Assembly (NCBI GenBank): GCA_002110485.1 | Contig: MOWL01000067.1 | Coordinates: 496,001-560,000, forward strand | DNA from: Emergomyces orientalis | Taxonomy: Eukaryota > Ascomycota > Eurotiomycetes > Onygenales > Ajellomycetaceae | Direction: 5' to 3' | DNA: 64,000 nucleotides | Shown here: positions 1 to 11,785 of the stretch, one piece after another | Numbering within the stretch: position 1 is the stretch's first letter | Layout of the letters: the number at the start of each line of letters is the position of its first letter | Program-made: the position numbers and the translations under genes | The notes under the pieces: model-generated | Told to the model about the DNA's origin: nothing | Seen by the model: the letters and a program-made list of their open reading frames with translations, nothing else | Database searches by the model: none

Positions 1-787
1 TGTGTCACTGCGTCACTCTGGCACTGTAGTATATATATTAAAAGGGTTCGATTGTGTGTGGAGGACGATGTCTAGGTAGTAGATATAAGATGAATGGTAA
101 CAGATCTCGAAAACAGGCGCCACCACAGATATCTATTATTTAAATATAAGCATAATTTATATACTTCGGATATCAGCCAAGATAAACAGTAATCAGCTTC
201 ATCATCCATGTTTATGTTTGTATGTTTGTATATGGATACTGCGGCTAATAATAGGCCTATATCCCATTGTTTTTCCCCGGCGTGATTCCATTCCAGGGGT
301 CTTGCCCCCCCCCCCCCCGGCTAGATAACCTTTTGGCCTTTCCTTCCGCCCGTTTGTTGGTTATTTTCGGCGGCCGTGGAAATAGCGCGGCTAGTGTCGG
401 AGCGGAGAACTGCGCGCCAATCAGATCCCCCACTGAATCCCGAACCTATCCTAGACGCCCTGCTTACGTCATTACCCGCTTCGGCAGTGGCATTGCCATA
501 CAAAAAGTAGGTAGGTAGCCGTCGCCCAGCTATATCAAGTCGACTGCCGAGTGGCTTTTTTTTGCCTTCCGTGACAGCGGGATATATCTATATATATATT
601 TGAAATTTGGAATATATTCTACATAATTTACATCTTTATTGGGAGAAATATATATCCAGCTCTCTATACCCCCCCAAAAAAACTAACCTTCATACATTCA
701 CACACCCAGCAGCCAAAACAAATAACCAGACCACACTAACAGAAAGTAAAAATTTAAATATATATATATATATAAAATATACTCACA
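1..787. other. Upstream spacer of the TPR gene
   Basis: No convincing coding region. The stretch carries a run of about 14 C at roughly 306-319 and a CCAAT-type motif (GCCAATCAG) near 417-425. Alternating AT tracts occur near 580-600 and 757-780, just before the start codon at 788. The last 200 bases are probably the promoter and 5' leader of the downstream gene. The CCAAT box is far upstream and its role is a guess. Confidence 0.4.
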
Positions 788-1663
788 ATGGCCTCCTCAG
801 CCATGACAATAACCCCTTCCACACCCCATCTCTCCTCCAACGACTCCGCTGTCCTCCAAGCCCTCTTCGACGCCGAGTCCTCCCTTTCAAACGCCTCTGC
901 CGGCATCCACCTCGACGCTTCCCTCCCCCAACAACTCCCCGGCATATCCCCCGCAAAGCTATCAAGACTACAAGCGCAGGAACTCGCTGCTATAAACCCG
1001 TTGCAGGACGGTGCAGTTAAAGATGCCGAAACGATAAGAACGGCCGTGTCGAAGTTGACAACGATCATCGATGGGAATAGGCAGTATGCGTCTGCATATG
1101 TAAACCGCGCCCAGGCACTGAGGATGTTAGTGGAAAGTAAGAAGAGTAGGACGGACGAGAGAGAAAAGATGCCTGACGAGGGACAACAGGAGGAAGAGGA
1201 AGGGCAGTTGGCAAATATGATATTTTCTGACCTGTCAACTGCAATCACACTCCTCACCCCTTCTTCCTCCTCCTCCTCCTCATCATCATCATCGTCGATA
1301 ACAATATCCCTCTCCCCTCTCCACTCCCGCATCCTCGCAAACGCTCACACCCACCGCGCCTACATCCTCTACCGCGCCGCGCGATCCCGTTCTACACCTG
1401 CGTCTACATCTACATCTACTTCCCCCCTGCCGCAGCCACTACCACTACCGCGCCACCTCCAATCCAACTCCCCCCAACAACTCGAGGAGATGGCCAGTAT
1501 GGATTTCCAACTGGGTGGGCGCTATGGGAATGACATTGCGCGGCAGATGGCTGTCCAGACGAATCCGTATGCAAAGCTGTGTGGGGCTATTGTTAAGGAG
1601 GCGATGAGGAAGGAGATGACTGGTGGTGTGACTGAGGGGGAAGCGAGTGGGTTTGTGGTGTGA
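788..1663 (+). CDS. TTC36-like tetratricopeptide repeat protein
   Basis: Single-exon gene of 291 residues starting in a good context (ACAATGG). Residues about 17-130 resemble the TTC36 family: an N-terminal segment around NDSAVLQALFDAESS, then TPR helices including an AYVNRAQALRML segment typical of a TPR helix pair. A further helix pair follows (HSRILANAHTHRAYILYRAAR), and the end resembles the family's conserved tail (GNDIARQMAVQTNPYAKLC). TPR folds bind proteins; no catalytic role is implied and the partner is unknown. Two low-complexity inserts make it longer than the roughly 190-residue animal homologue: a Ser run at about residues 158-170 encoded by TCC/TCA repeats, and a Ser/Thr/Pro-rich stretch near 200-220. 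It is isolated; the next gene is convergent. The family call is from recognition only. Confidence 0.75.
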   Translation: MASSAMTITPSTPHLSSNDSAVLQALFDAESSLSNASAGIHLDASLPQQLPGISPAKLSRLQAQELAAINPLQDGAVKDAETIRTAVSKLTTIIDGNRQYASAYVNRAQALRMLVESKKSRTDEREKMPDEGQQEEEEGQLANMIFSDLSTAITLLTPSSSSSSSSSSSSITISLSPLHSRILANAHTHRAYILYRAARSRSTPASTSTSTSPLPQPLPLPRHLQSNSPQQLEEMASMDFQLGGRYGNDIARQMAVQTNPYAKLCGAIVKEAMRKEMTGGVTEGEASGFVV

Positions 1664-2060
1664 GGAGGATAAGAAAGGGGGGATGATGGGGTGGGTTTTG
1701 GTTACTCGTCTCCACATTCTTAGTTGGGATATATTTGATTTTTAGTTTTACGGTCGTTTTGGTGTACATATACATATTTAAATATCGCGATGATATACAT
1801 TGGATGGTAGTGTAGATTGCGGGTGATTCACATAGCGAATGATAACGATGTATAAGTTAAATGTAGGACGAATTGCAAATGATATATTAAATAAATGATC
1901 CGCTTATCATTGATTAGTTCGAAAGCGTAACTGCGTGCAGCATGAAGGTATTGAAATGTCAAAATGTGCCGGATTATGCCTAGGCCGCCACTCACAACTC
2001 AAACTCACGAAGACCATTTGCCCAGTTTCATTACCTTACCATCTAAATATGTATAACTGC
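1664..2060. other. 3' spacer between convergent genes
   Basis: About 400 AT-rich bases between the ends of the TPR gene and the homogentisate dioxygenase gene. It should contain both 3' UTRs and polyadenylation signals; nothing else was recognised. Confidence 0.4.
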
Positions 2061-3655
2061 CTACTTCACCTTGTTAGGATTTTGGAAATTCCTCCTCAAT
2101 GGCGTCCAGCTCTCATCGTTATAATCCTCCTGCACCTTCTGGCACGTCTTCAACCCCCATTCCGAAACACCAACCATCAACGCACTATTCACACTCGTTA
2201 GCAACTTAAACCTGTCCATGATAGAAAATGAAAAAAAAAAAAAAACTCGGGGGGGGGGGGGGGGCGGGGCGCCGAGAGGGGGACACACCTCTCAAACATA
2301 AACGCCATACTCCCATCCCCAACTTTCCTTGGCGACAACTCTGCCTGACTCGCCGCTTTATGTGTCGACGCGTCCGGTCCATGCGCACTCATCACATTAT
2401 GCAAACTAGCACCCGCAGGCCTAAACCCACCACCGGTCTTCGCGTCATAATCGCCCGAAATCAATCCCATGAATTCAGACATGGTATTGCGGTGGTACCA
2501 AGGTGGACGGAAGGTGTTTTCCGCAACTAGCCAGCGAGGGGGGAAGATTACAAAGTCAGCAATGGCCGTACCGACGTGGTCCGAGGGTCCGGTGAGCACT
2601 GTGAAGATTGAGGGGTCCGGGTGGTCGAAGGAGATGGAGCCGATGGTGTTGAAGCGGCCTAGGTCGTATTTGTAGGGGTAGTAGTTGCCGTGCCAGGCGA
2701 CGACGTCGAAGGGGGTGTGGGTCTGGCGGGCGGAAAAGAGGGTGTTGTTGAATTTGCTGAGGAGGCGCCATTCGGTTTTGTTGTTTTCAACTTCGTCGTC
2801 GGTGAAAGAAGCGGTTGGAGCTTGGAAGTCGCGGGCGTTGGCGAGGCAGTTGGAGCCGATGGGGCCTAGTTCGGGGAGTTGGTAGTGGCCCTGGTATAAT
2901 TCGCAGATGTAGCCGCGGACGGGCCCGGAGGGGAGGGTGACGCGGTATCTAGTTGGATATATTAATTGGTTTATTTCGATAGTGAAGGGTATTCTCTTCT
3001 TTTTCTTCTGAGTTTTTAACTAACCTGATTCCACGTGGGATTACGCAGATTTCATTTGGCCGGACGAGGATATTTCCAAGTTCAGTCTGGATATCGAGAA
3101 CACCATGCTGAGGAACGATCAAGAAATCGCCATCCGCGGAATAGAAGGCTTCATTGCCCATGTTTTTCCCAGCGGCGAAGAGCAGGATCCCCAAGCCGGT
3201 TTTCATCGCGGGATCTCCAGCGCCCGCAACGAGATGCAGGCCATGCACCCAGTCTACATTCTCGTCGAAATCGAAGGGGTTCCATCGTAGCTGGTTCGGG
3301 ATTTGTTTGAGAGTATGCGCATCATTGGCCAGGCTGGTATGGTAGGTGGAGGAATCTACTTCCACAAAAGGTTCATGGGCGGCTGAGGGCAGGATACGGT
3401 ATAACCACGTCTGCTGGTTTTCATGGCGGGGGGCCGTGAAGGCTGTACCAGAGAGCTTCTCCGCGTAGAGGCCGTAGCGGGGTTTCTGTGGTGAGTTCTG
3501 TCCGATTGGCAAGGCACCTTCAAGGGCTTCTGATCTGGAGGGTTTATGTCAGTTTCTGCGAGATGGCAACACAGGTCTGGAGCTTACTCGTGATAGGAAC
3601 CGAAGCCATTGAGATAGGTGTATTTTTCCAGCGTTGGGAAGTTCGTGACAGTCAT
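2061..3655 (-). CDS. hmgA: Homogentisate 1,2-dioxygenase
   Basis: Opens the aromatic ring of homogentisate to maleylacetoacetate in phenylalanine/tyrosine breakdown; non-haem iron enzyme, cytosolic in the family. Four exons were built by hand: 3655-3588, 3534-3025, 2948-2289 and 2211-2061, giving 462 residues, close to the roughly 448 of Aspergillus HmgA. The N-terminus (MTVTNFPTLEKYTYLNGF) and the segment around YGLYAEKLSGTAFTAPR are diagnostic. The iron-site region is in exon 3: RPPWYHRNTMSEFMGL supplies a His and the Glu, and SLHNVMSAHGPD supplies the second His. All splice sites are GT...AG and keep frame. The last intron (2288-2212) is odd: on the sense strand it holds a run of about 16 C followed by about 14 T. 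The other tyrosine-catabolism genes are not in the window. Product confidence is high; exon ends are less certain than the product. Confidence 0.95.
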
Positions 3656-6600
3656 GATGGCGTATGTTAAGGGTAGTATCTATTGTTGATAGGCAGAGTT
3701 CAGCTCATACAAACCGGCGGGGTATGAATGTAATATGTATGTAAGTAGAGAAGAGAATAGTATATAAGGAATGGAATGGAATTCGGTGAGAATGGAGAAG
3801 TTGGCGGTGGTTGCATTCCAGACATTAATTCCTGGGAACTGTTGCGTATTTCTCGGTCCTCAAGAGTGTCACTGCCGGGATGCCACTGCCGAAGCGCACC
3901 GCTAGCCATTGCTGGTCTAGTGGATTACGGGATACCCCACTCTGCCGAGAATAAGCGCGCGGAACAAATTCCGGGGATTTGTTGCTTCGAGAAAAGGCGG
4001 AAAATGCTATAGATTATGAGATAAATTAATGTACTGTACAAAAGAGACTGCGAGCAAAAAGTTCATGACAAACTATTTTCTGGTTTCTTTTTCGATTCCC
4101 TTTTTTTCTCTTTCTTATCTTCTGATCCGCTTTCGTATCAAACAAACCCTCTGATAATTACTAGTACTAGTACTACTACTTCTCGGTAGTAAATTTCACA
4201 ATATCAGATATACCTTCCTTTCTTACTACTATTCTTCATCCATGATTTTCTCATGCCATCGGATGTTCAACAGAAGTATCTCTTCTCTTCGATTAAAATT
4301 TTCTTCAGAATTATTATTATTCCTCAGGGGATCGACTCTGTAGGTAGTCTATATACACCTAGCTAACACACTTTGACAGATGTAGCTGGGTTTAAATAGA
4401 TGATGGGGTAGTTACCGCTCTCACATTGGCAGGGAGAAAACAAGGGGGGTAAAACACACTTGATAGACGAATTACACCAAATTTGCGAGGCATCTACCCC
4501 CGCCTTTTAGATATCATCGGAGACCTGGGTCTAACACACATCAACGACAAACTGGTGTACAATTCCACCATGAAATAAAGACGAGGATATCCTGCGGAAA
4601 CTGCTTTCCCTTTTTCTCTCGTTGAAAAACATCAAAGCGTAGTCAGCCTGTTATCCCAGCAAGAAGCTCCTGCGAGGCTCTTCCGCAATTCCGCACAACT
4701 CGCCTTTGCTCGATGCTCAATCCTCCCTCAAGAGTTTTGGGCCATATCATTTCACTACTCCACGGCATTATCATGATACCTTTTTATGGGTGAAGCTAAT
4801 ATTAGTCAACTGCTGTGGATTCGCCTACGACTGGAAGAATATCATCATTAAGAAAAATGAAGGATTTCATAACAGGACCACAGCTACCCCATCAGAACCA
4901 CGAGACCTGACAAAGCCCCCACAGATCCGCAAAGAACAGCCCTGCAGGCCCCCAAAGCACCACCGTATCGCAGAATTAATGCTGTTACTTGCCAGCCTTA
5001 CACTCGGCATGCGAAATTTCACGAATCGCCACCGATGCGTTCGTGACAGCTGCGCAAAAAATAACTGGCGCGTGGCGTAGAATGAATGCTCACTTCTAGC
5101 TGAGAGATGTCGCAGGTTTGGACCTATCGTAATATAGCCCTGCTGGGCAGAGGACCCCAAGCCTGGGTAATCCGGGCCATGCAGGCTCACTTGAGGAATT
5201 GAACATGGATGCGCGTTGCCTTGTGTGATGCTTCGTATTCCGTTCAGCGCAGCTCGTATTACGATACCAGGTGCTGGGAATGGGATACCTCAAGCGCAAC
5301 ACATGCAAAAATACATCCATCTATTCCAATGAGGAAAAATCAAACAGAGTCCCGCACCCGGGATGGGGAAAACGAAACGGAATAAAGGAAGCTGAGGAGG
5401 TCGGATCAATAATATAGCTGATAAGGATGATGGAATTGCCATGAAAATGTGACTGTAGACTAGTTGATACAGAAAAAGTTAAAATGATATGATAATCCCC
5501 ATCAGTTATCTTTTTCCCGTTTCTCGTTAACTACCTGCTTTCAGCTTATTTCCATATTTCCCTGTACATAAACGAGCGAGCGCATTTCTTTCGTAGCTTA
5601 AAAGCCACACAACTTCCATATGCAATCATAAGCGAAGAACATGTACTTGCATGGATATGTAGATGTAAGGTTATGTTATGCATGTAAGCATGTCTTTACG
5701 TACGGAATCAGAGTTCGGACATCCACACGTCATTGGTTTTAAATATTAGACACATTCATTTTCCTTCTCCCTTCATTTTTTTGTTTCATTTTCAAACTTC
5801 GCTACTCGCCTTCTTTTGGCAACTTATCCTTTCGCTTCTTAAAAGAATTTTCCACTGTTTATCGCCCGAACGATCTCGAATCAGAGATCAACTAGACCTA
5901 TGCGATGGCGTGCGTAAATATAGAAAAGGGAGGACCGGTGACCAGTTGCCAGTGAGAAAGAAACTAGCGAAGTCAAAAAATATGAAGTAGCTGAAAGGCT
6001 CTGGAAAAGAGGATCTCAAGAAAAAGCCTTTCTTTTTCATAATGTTAACGACGAAAATGATAATAAGGCTTAGAGTGAATACCTATGAGGCCGAATTGAG
6101 GCTCAGAGATGCATTGTGTTTGGGTTGGAGACGAGGGAGAAGGGGAGGGTTACAGATAATAATTCACAGCAAGATATTTTGATCACACAGCCAAGACCCT
6201 GGTTGGTTCTTGGAAATTTATTAATCGTAACATCGAACAGGCCGTAAATAAGGTAAACCTGACTAGTCGGTGGGTAGTCGGCGCGTAGTTTTTCCGTTTT
6301 GGAGCAAGGCCAGTACGAATAAACTATATTAACCAGCTTTATCAAAACATGGGGTCCTCTGCAGATAAGAACTTTAATAAAACAAGAGGATATCAAGCCC
6401 AGTAGCAGGGGAGTACCTGGCCATTTTATCGACAATACGAGTTTCAAAGTTGGGAAAGTGTCCCGGCACTCGATATGCGGCGCCCACGAGGCCAAAATAG
6501 CGGGAAAACAATTGACTAAATTAATGACTGTTGCAGCATATGTTTCCGACGGACAACCAGGCAAGAATAGCGATTCATTCATTCGATTATGGTGGAACGT

Positions 6601-6839
6601 GGCGTAATGCGAAATAAAAATTGAAACGACAAGTTGAGAGCGGCACGCGACCATCAGAAAGTGCCGAGATGTGCGCAGGTCATATCTGTATATATATTCA
6701 CATGTATTCTGAAACGCAAAGGCGCAAGGCTCGATATCGACCATGCCGATGAGTCCAGCTCTGGCAGATTTCACACCCGTTTTTCCCTTCTTCTTCGAGC
6801 CGTATTGGAGATAAGGACTAGGTGGGAGGCGTTGACACA
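3656..6839. other. Long gene-poor spacer
   Basis: About 3.2 kb with no ORF that looks coding by composition or family similarity. It must contain the hmgA promoter at its left end and the monooxygenase promoter at its right. A 272-codon antisense reading frame near 6103-6921 has no recognisable domain and overlaps the start of the monooxygenase gene, so it was not called. A long UTR or ncRNA here cannot be excluded. Confidence 0.35.
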
Positions 6840-8563
6840 ATGGAATTCCTGCAAGCCCGATGGCCTTTGAAGGTGGTGGTTGTTGGGTATGTGTATCTGA
6901 TAGTATGATGTTAATAGACATTGATATATATTGTCGTCGCCGTGTCTATTTTGGCCCTGACCCTGACTGTTGGAGATAGAGCGGGTATGAAATCCGAATC
7001 GGTAGAGGAGACCATATGAACAATTACAGAGAATGAAATTAACATGTTACCTCCCTTGAAGGCATTGGAGGTCTCGCGACATCAATAGCTTTGGCGATTC
7101 GGGGACACAGAATATTGATTCTGGAGTCTGCATCACAGGTATGGGCTTATGCGATATCTGCAGAAGGAAGGGACCAAGCTGACGCCATGGCTCCACGCTT
7201 AGATCCGTGATCTGGGTGCCGGAATCCATATTGCACCAAATATGCGCTGTGTGCTTAGAAGTAAGTGGTATCTCACCAACCATCGACGGTTGTTTTTGTC
7301 AGATTCACTTGACAAAAGTGTAATGTGTAGGCTTGGGAGTCGAGCCAGCGATCATAAGGAACAGTGTTGTCCTCGAGCGCATCCAAGTCGTCCGATGGCA
7401 GGACGGACGAGTCCTGAGCGAAACCTCCGTTGACCATCAATACGGCGAAGCTGCAGCAATTCACCGCGGGGACCTTCAAAAAGCGCTTATCAACAGAATT
7501 TTGGAGCTAGACAACATCGAGATACGTCTGAGTGCAAAAGTCACTGACATAGATTTCGATCGTCCGGCTGTTTGCCTACAAGGTAGGGAATTGGTATATG
7601 GTGATGTGGTAATTGGAGCCGATGGAGCCAAATCCACTATCAGAAGGAAGATGTTTCCAGATGACGGCAACAGAGTGCAGCCTAGTGGGGATGCAGCATT
7701 TCGGATTCTCATACCACTTGAAAAAATGCTGCAAGACGAAGAGCTTGCAAAGTTGATAAAAAAACCACAGGCAGTGCGATGGGTTGGCCCCCATCGACAT
7801 GTTGTTGGCTATCCTATACGGAATCACCAACTGTACAATGCTGTATTCGTCCATCCCGATGACGGCTCCATCAGCGAATCGTGGACTATTCCCGGGACAA
7901 GAAAGGAGATGATGGAGCAATTTAGTGGTTGGGATCATCGGATCTTGAAGTTAATTGCATCTTCCACGCGTGTGTTGAAGTCAAGGCTTTGTTTGCATCC
8001 GCCATTACAAACCTGGGTAAAAGGTTCATGTACTTTGGCTGGGGATGCATGCCATCCTATGCTGTAAGTTCAAAACATATAGCACTTGTAGGCTGGCGTA
8101 AATAAACCATATAGACAGGCCATGGCTTACTTTCCGTCACAGACCCTACCTAGCACAAGGTGCTGCCCAGGCTCTTGAAGATGCAGCCGCTCTTGGAGTG
8201 GTATTGTCCCGAATAGTGACGATGAAAGACATTCCATTTGCCCTGCAGGTGTACGAAAAGTGCCGGAAAACGCGTACAGAAAGGATCCAGCAATCTGGTA
8301 CCGACAATAGAATCCCACTGCATCTTCCTGATGGGCCGGAGCAAGTCAAAAGGGACGAGCGGTTTGCAGCTTCAAAGAAGGGAGCCAGGAACCCTGATAA
8401 ATGGAATGACAGGGACATGCAGAGACTCCTTTGGGGCCACAATGCAGAAGAGGCCGCAAAAAAATGTTGGTCAGGTACGTGTTTGCCTCACGGGACATAT
8501 GAATAAACATATAAACTGCGCTGTCTAGACGCACTGTATAGCATAGCTAACGAAGTCGACTAA
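6840..8563 (+). CDS. FAD-dependent aromatic monooxygenase, salicylate hydroxylase-like (first junction defective)
   Basis: Class A flavoprotein monooxygenase that would hydroxylate an aromatic or similar acid using NAD(P)H and O2; substrate unknown. Proposed exons: 6840-6886, about 7062-7138, 7203-7260, 7331-8063, 8143-8474 and 8529-8563. Exon 1 gives the beta strand LKVVVVG. Exon 2 gives GIGGLATSIALAIRGH and the acidic strand end LILESAS. Later exons carry the second FAD motif (VVIGADGAKSTIR) and the third (CTLAGDACHPML...YLAQGAAQALEDA). Every junction is canonical and in frame except the first: exon 1 ends in phase 2 at a good GTATGT donor, while the only nearby AG acceptor needs phase 1, breaking the dinucleotide-binding GxGxxG. 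The gene is therefore either a recent pseudogene, unusually spliced, or affected by a sequence error. Its neighbour on the same strand is an ene-reductase-type gene 1.4 kb downstream. Confidence 0.8.
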
Positions 8564-9927
8564 GGGCAGAATTCAAGAGAAGAGCTGAATCTCCCCACAG
8601 TGGTAGGCTATGACGCTGCCATCAAATAAACAGCAAAGTTCGCCAGGGAAACCTAGCGCGCGCATGCACGCCGCCTAGCCTGGTGTTTTATACCCTCCAA
8701 CAGGGAATATGACAAGTATCCTCCCCCCTTAATAGGAAAGCGACCATCGATACCGTGAAAAATACCGCTTTTACGCATCCCTCGTCACGATGGTTGTGCC
8801 AGGTTGGAGCACATCAAACACGAGAAGAGGGAGAGGCATGGGGGAATTTTGGCAGAGGGGGCGCTTTTAAGAATCTGACCGAAACCTCACTACATTAACT
8901 AGTAACCTTGGAACGACCTTAGCTGTTGTGTTAGCTTGTTAAGTTAGGTGTTAGCCACAGTCTAGCTGCGTTTGTTGCAACTGCAGGTGTCTTATGCCAA
9001 GCTGAGGGGGGTCGAACATAACGCCATTCTTATATTGCAAAAGGAGGGGTTGTATTTATTTCTAATGATACCAATTGCTTTGTGATAGTTATCTATTGCT
9101 TATACATATATATACAAAGAAAATAGAGGTTCAATGTCAATTTCTACCTTTCTTTCTTCTGGCAGAACCGCGTCCTCATACCCTCATTGTTCATCTCTGA
9201 ATGATATGTCGAGCATATGCGTAGCCTTTCTTTTTCCCGTCCCCATATACTAAGGATTCTCGTAAGAACTGCTCAATTCATCCTGGGTGTGGCGGCTACA
9301 ATTATTTCACTCGAAGAGGCCCGTCCTTTGTAATTAACCCTAGTGGGGGTACCTCCAACGTCCCTGTGGCTCCATAACGGGCCGATTTTGCCTCGGCCTC
9401 TACAAGTTTCATGCCTTGAGCAGCGAGCGATATTCCAAGATTTCCAAGTGGCGGGCTTATTTGCTAATTATTCAGCAGAAGGAGAGGTTAAGGTTAAGGA
9501 GCCGAATTTTAGGAGAAAAACGACCTAATTGGAAGCTTAAAACGCGGGTAATCCTGAACTTAAAAAATCTGAATGGGACACATCGTCAAACCTGCCCCTC
9601 AGCGGTACTATTCGAGGAGGCGTTTTTAGGCCTGGCAGTGGGCCATGATGGGCGGTAACCAAAAGATTGAGCGGAGACTTGATTTCAAAGCAATTGCATC
9701 TTGTCTCCGCGTTCGTCATTTGTATTAAATTGATTTTGTACCCTTGCTTTTCCTTCTCTGTGCAGCAATTCTAAAGAGTGAAACAAATTGAATGCTTTCT
9801 AAATCGTTGATTAGCTGCGAGTTTTAATTTGCACTTTTGCATTCCAATTCTCAGATAAACTCCACCAGCAAACTCATCGTGTGAATATAGCAACCTCGGT
9901 TAATTGCCTCTTTGCTCCTAATTGAAG
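8564..9927. other. Spacer between monooxygenase and reductase genes
   Basis: About 1.36 kb without a supportable gene. Short ORFs near 9343-9658 have no recognisable features. It should contain the promoter of the reductase gene at its right end. Confidence 0.35.
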
Positions 9928-11263
9928 ATGCCAGCCCAAAAACTCGTTCGGAGCCAGCCTGCGCCTGGAGTGAGTTATTTCACCCCATTTCAAAATCCTC
10001 CTGCAGGAACCGCCGCAGATCCCCAGTCCGATGGCTCGAGGCCACCAAAACTTTTCCGACCTCTGAAAGTGAGGGGAGTGACATTCCAGAATCGCATTGG
10101 GGTACGTATTAGCCTCTCTCTTCAGATTGTGAATATCCGATGGCACTCAAAAGCTGACGGACTTCATTCCAAAGCTAGCCCCTCTTTGCCAATACTCTGC
10201 AGAAGATGGACACATGACAGATTGGCACATGAGCCATCTCGGAGGAATCGCCATGCGAGGACCTGGTTTTACGATGACAGAGGCCACGGCTGTTCTCCCC
10301 GAAGGTCGAATTTCGCCAGAGGACGCCGGGTTATGGAAGGATTCACAAATTGAGCCTATCAGACAAGTTGTAGAATTTGCCCACAGCCAGAACCAAAAGA
10401 TTGGCATCCAGCTTGCCCATGCAGGACGCAAGGCGAGCACCTTGGCCCCATTCCTTGCAATTAATGAAGTTGCAACAGTGCATGCAAATGGCTGGCCGGA
10501 TAATGTGAAGGGGCCCAGCGATATCCCATTCTCAGACCGGTTAGCGCAGCCCAAAGCAATGACGAAACAGGATATTGAAGATGTGAAAGAAGCATGGGGT
10601 GCAGCTGTCAGACGCGCAGTTAAGATTGGCGTGGATTATATTGAAATACACAATGCACACGGCTATCTTCTGTTCTCATTTTGTTCGCCGGTTTCCAACA
10701 ACCGCACTGATGAATACGGAGGTAGTTTTGAGAATCGAACCCGCCTAAGCAGTGAGATCATCACTATCTGCCGCCAGAATATGCCGAAAGACATGCCTCT
10801 TTTCTTACGAATTTCCGCATCGGAGTGGCTGGAAGAATCCCGCCCGGATCTACCAAGCTGGAAGTCAGAAGATACGGTGCGGTTCGCGAAAGTTTTGGCG
10901 GAGAAGGGCGAGGTCGATTTACTAGATGTCAGTTCAGGTGGGAATCACCCGGACCAGAAGATCATTCCGGGACCATGCTTCCAAGCGCACTTTGCACATG
11001 CGGTGAAAAAGGCTGTGGGAGACAAACTTCTTGTCGGATCGGTCGGGACCATTAACAACGGCGTCGACGCAAACAGGCTGCTGGAGGAAGGTCTTGATTT
11101 GGTACTTGTTGGTCGGCAGTTTCAGAAGAACCCGGCCGTTGTATGGCAATTTGCGGAGGACTTAGGCATAGAAATTAAGGTTGCTAACCAGATCGGATGG
11201 GGCTTTGGTATGCGAGGCCCGCAGGGATTTTTGAAGACGAAGAAACGAGACGAGAAGATCTAG
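9928..11263 (+). CDS. NADH:flavin oxidoreductase, old yellow enzyme family (YqjM-like)
   Basis: FMN-dependent ene-reductase type protein; family members reduce activated C=C bonds with NAD(P)H. Exons 9928-10101 and 10175-11263 join in phase 0 to give 420 residues, with a 73-base intron. The start is the ATG preceded by TTGAAG. After a roughly 35-residue N-terminal extension the barrel starts with LFRPLKVRGVTFQNRIG. Exon 2 begins LAPLCQYSAEDGHMTDWH, with the Cys that tunes FMN in the YqjM subgroup. GIQLAHAGRKAS, the substrate His pair in HNAHGYL, the SNNRTDEYGGSFENR segment and LVLVGRQFQKNP (phosphate binding) follow. The usual HExLSP after HGYL reads LLFSFCSP, so a normally conserved His-Glu is changed. 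The pathway is unknown; the upstream FAD monooxygenase suggests a shared catabolic or secondary-metabolite role, which is inference. Confidence 0.9.
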
Positions 11264-11529
11264 AATTTAGACAGGATGGCGCAATGGGATATGATGAGCT
11301 GCATTTTTTATACAAGGGGAGCCGGTGGTTCGTTGTTTTTGGTTCTTGCATCCGGTTTCACAGCAGATTTTTCAATGGACCTAAAGCTCCCTATATATTC
11401 CTTTTATGAGTCAAGAGAAGGTTCCAGATTTTCTCCATTTACTTCTTTTGCACTAGGGCCGGCGGAGGGCTAGTATCTCATTCAGGGGCATCGTGGCCAG
11501 TGGGTGTACAGCTGAACATACCCGCAGTC

Positions 11530-11735
11530 ATGCCACACATGCCACACATGCCACACACATCATCCACACTACACTTTTTGATAATGACGGATTTTCATAT
11601 TTCTCAGGCCCTTTCTCTTAACTCTAGCCTCTGGCCTATAATCCCTAAGCCCGAAATACTAACTAATATTTACCCTACCCACCTTCAACCCCGGTTATGA
11701 GGGTGGCCATGATGTATTTGTAATACCTATTGAGA
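11530..11735. repeat. Dispersed repeat, copy 1, preceded by a 9-base tandem repeat
   Basis: Contains TTTTCATATTTCTCAGGC at about 11592-11609, followed by a TAACCCTA-like C-rich stretch and GAGGGTGGC. The same order of motifs occurs near 52.0-52.2 kb and, in part, near 53.8-54.1 kb. Just upstream, CATGCCACA is repeated three times (about 11529-11555). The family was not recognised; outer limits are approximate. Confidence 0.55.
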
Positions 11736-11785
11736 ACCTCTTGCACCACGCAGCCCTGTTTCCGCCCCTGGAACTGCCCGCCGGC

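Noticed and set aside
754..1332. 192-codon minus-strand ORF with long Asp/Glu run
   Set aside because: Antisense of the TPR gene; the acidic run is only the complement of its Ser repeat.
6103..6921. 272-codon minus-strand ORF
   Set aside because: No recognisable domain, composition unlike the real genes, and it overlaps the monooxygenase start on the other strand.
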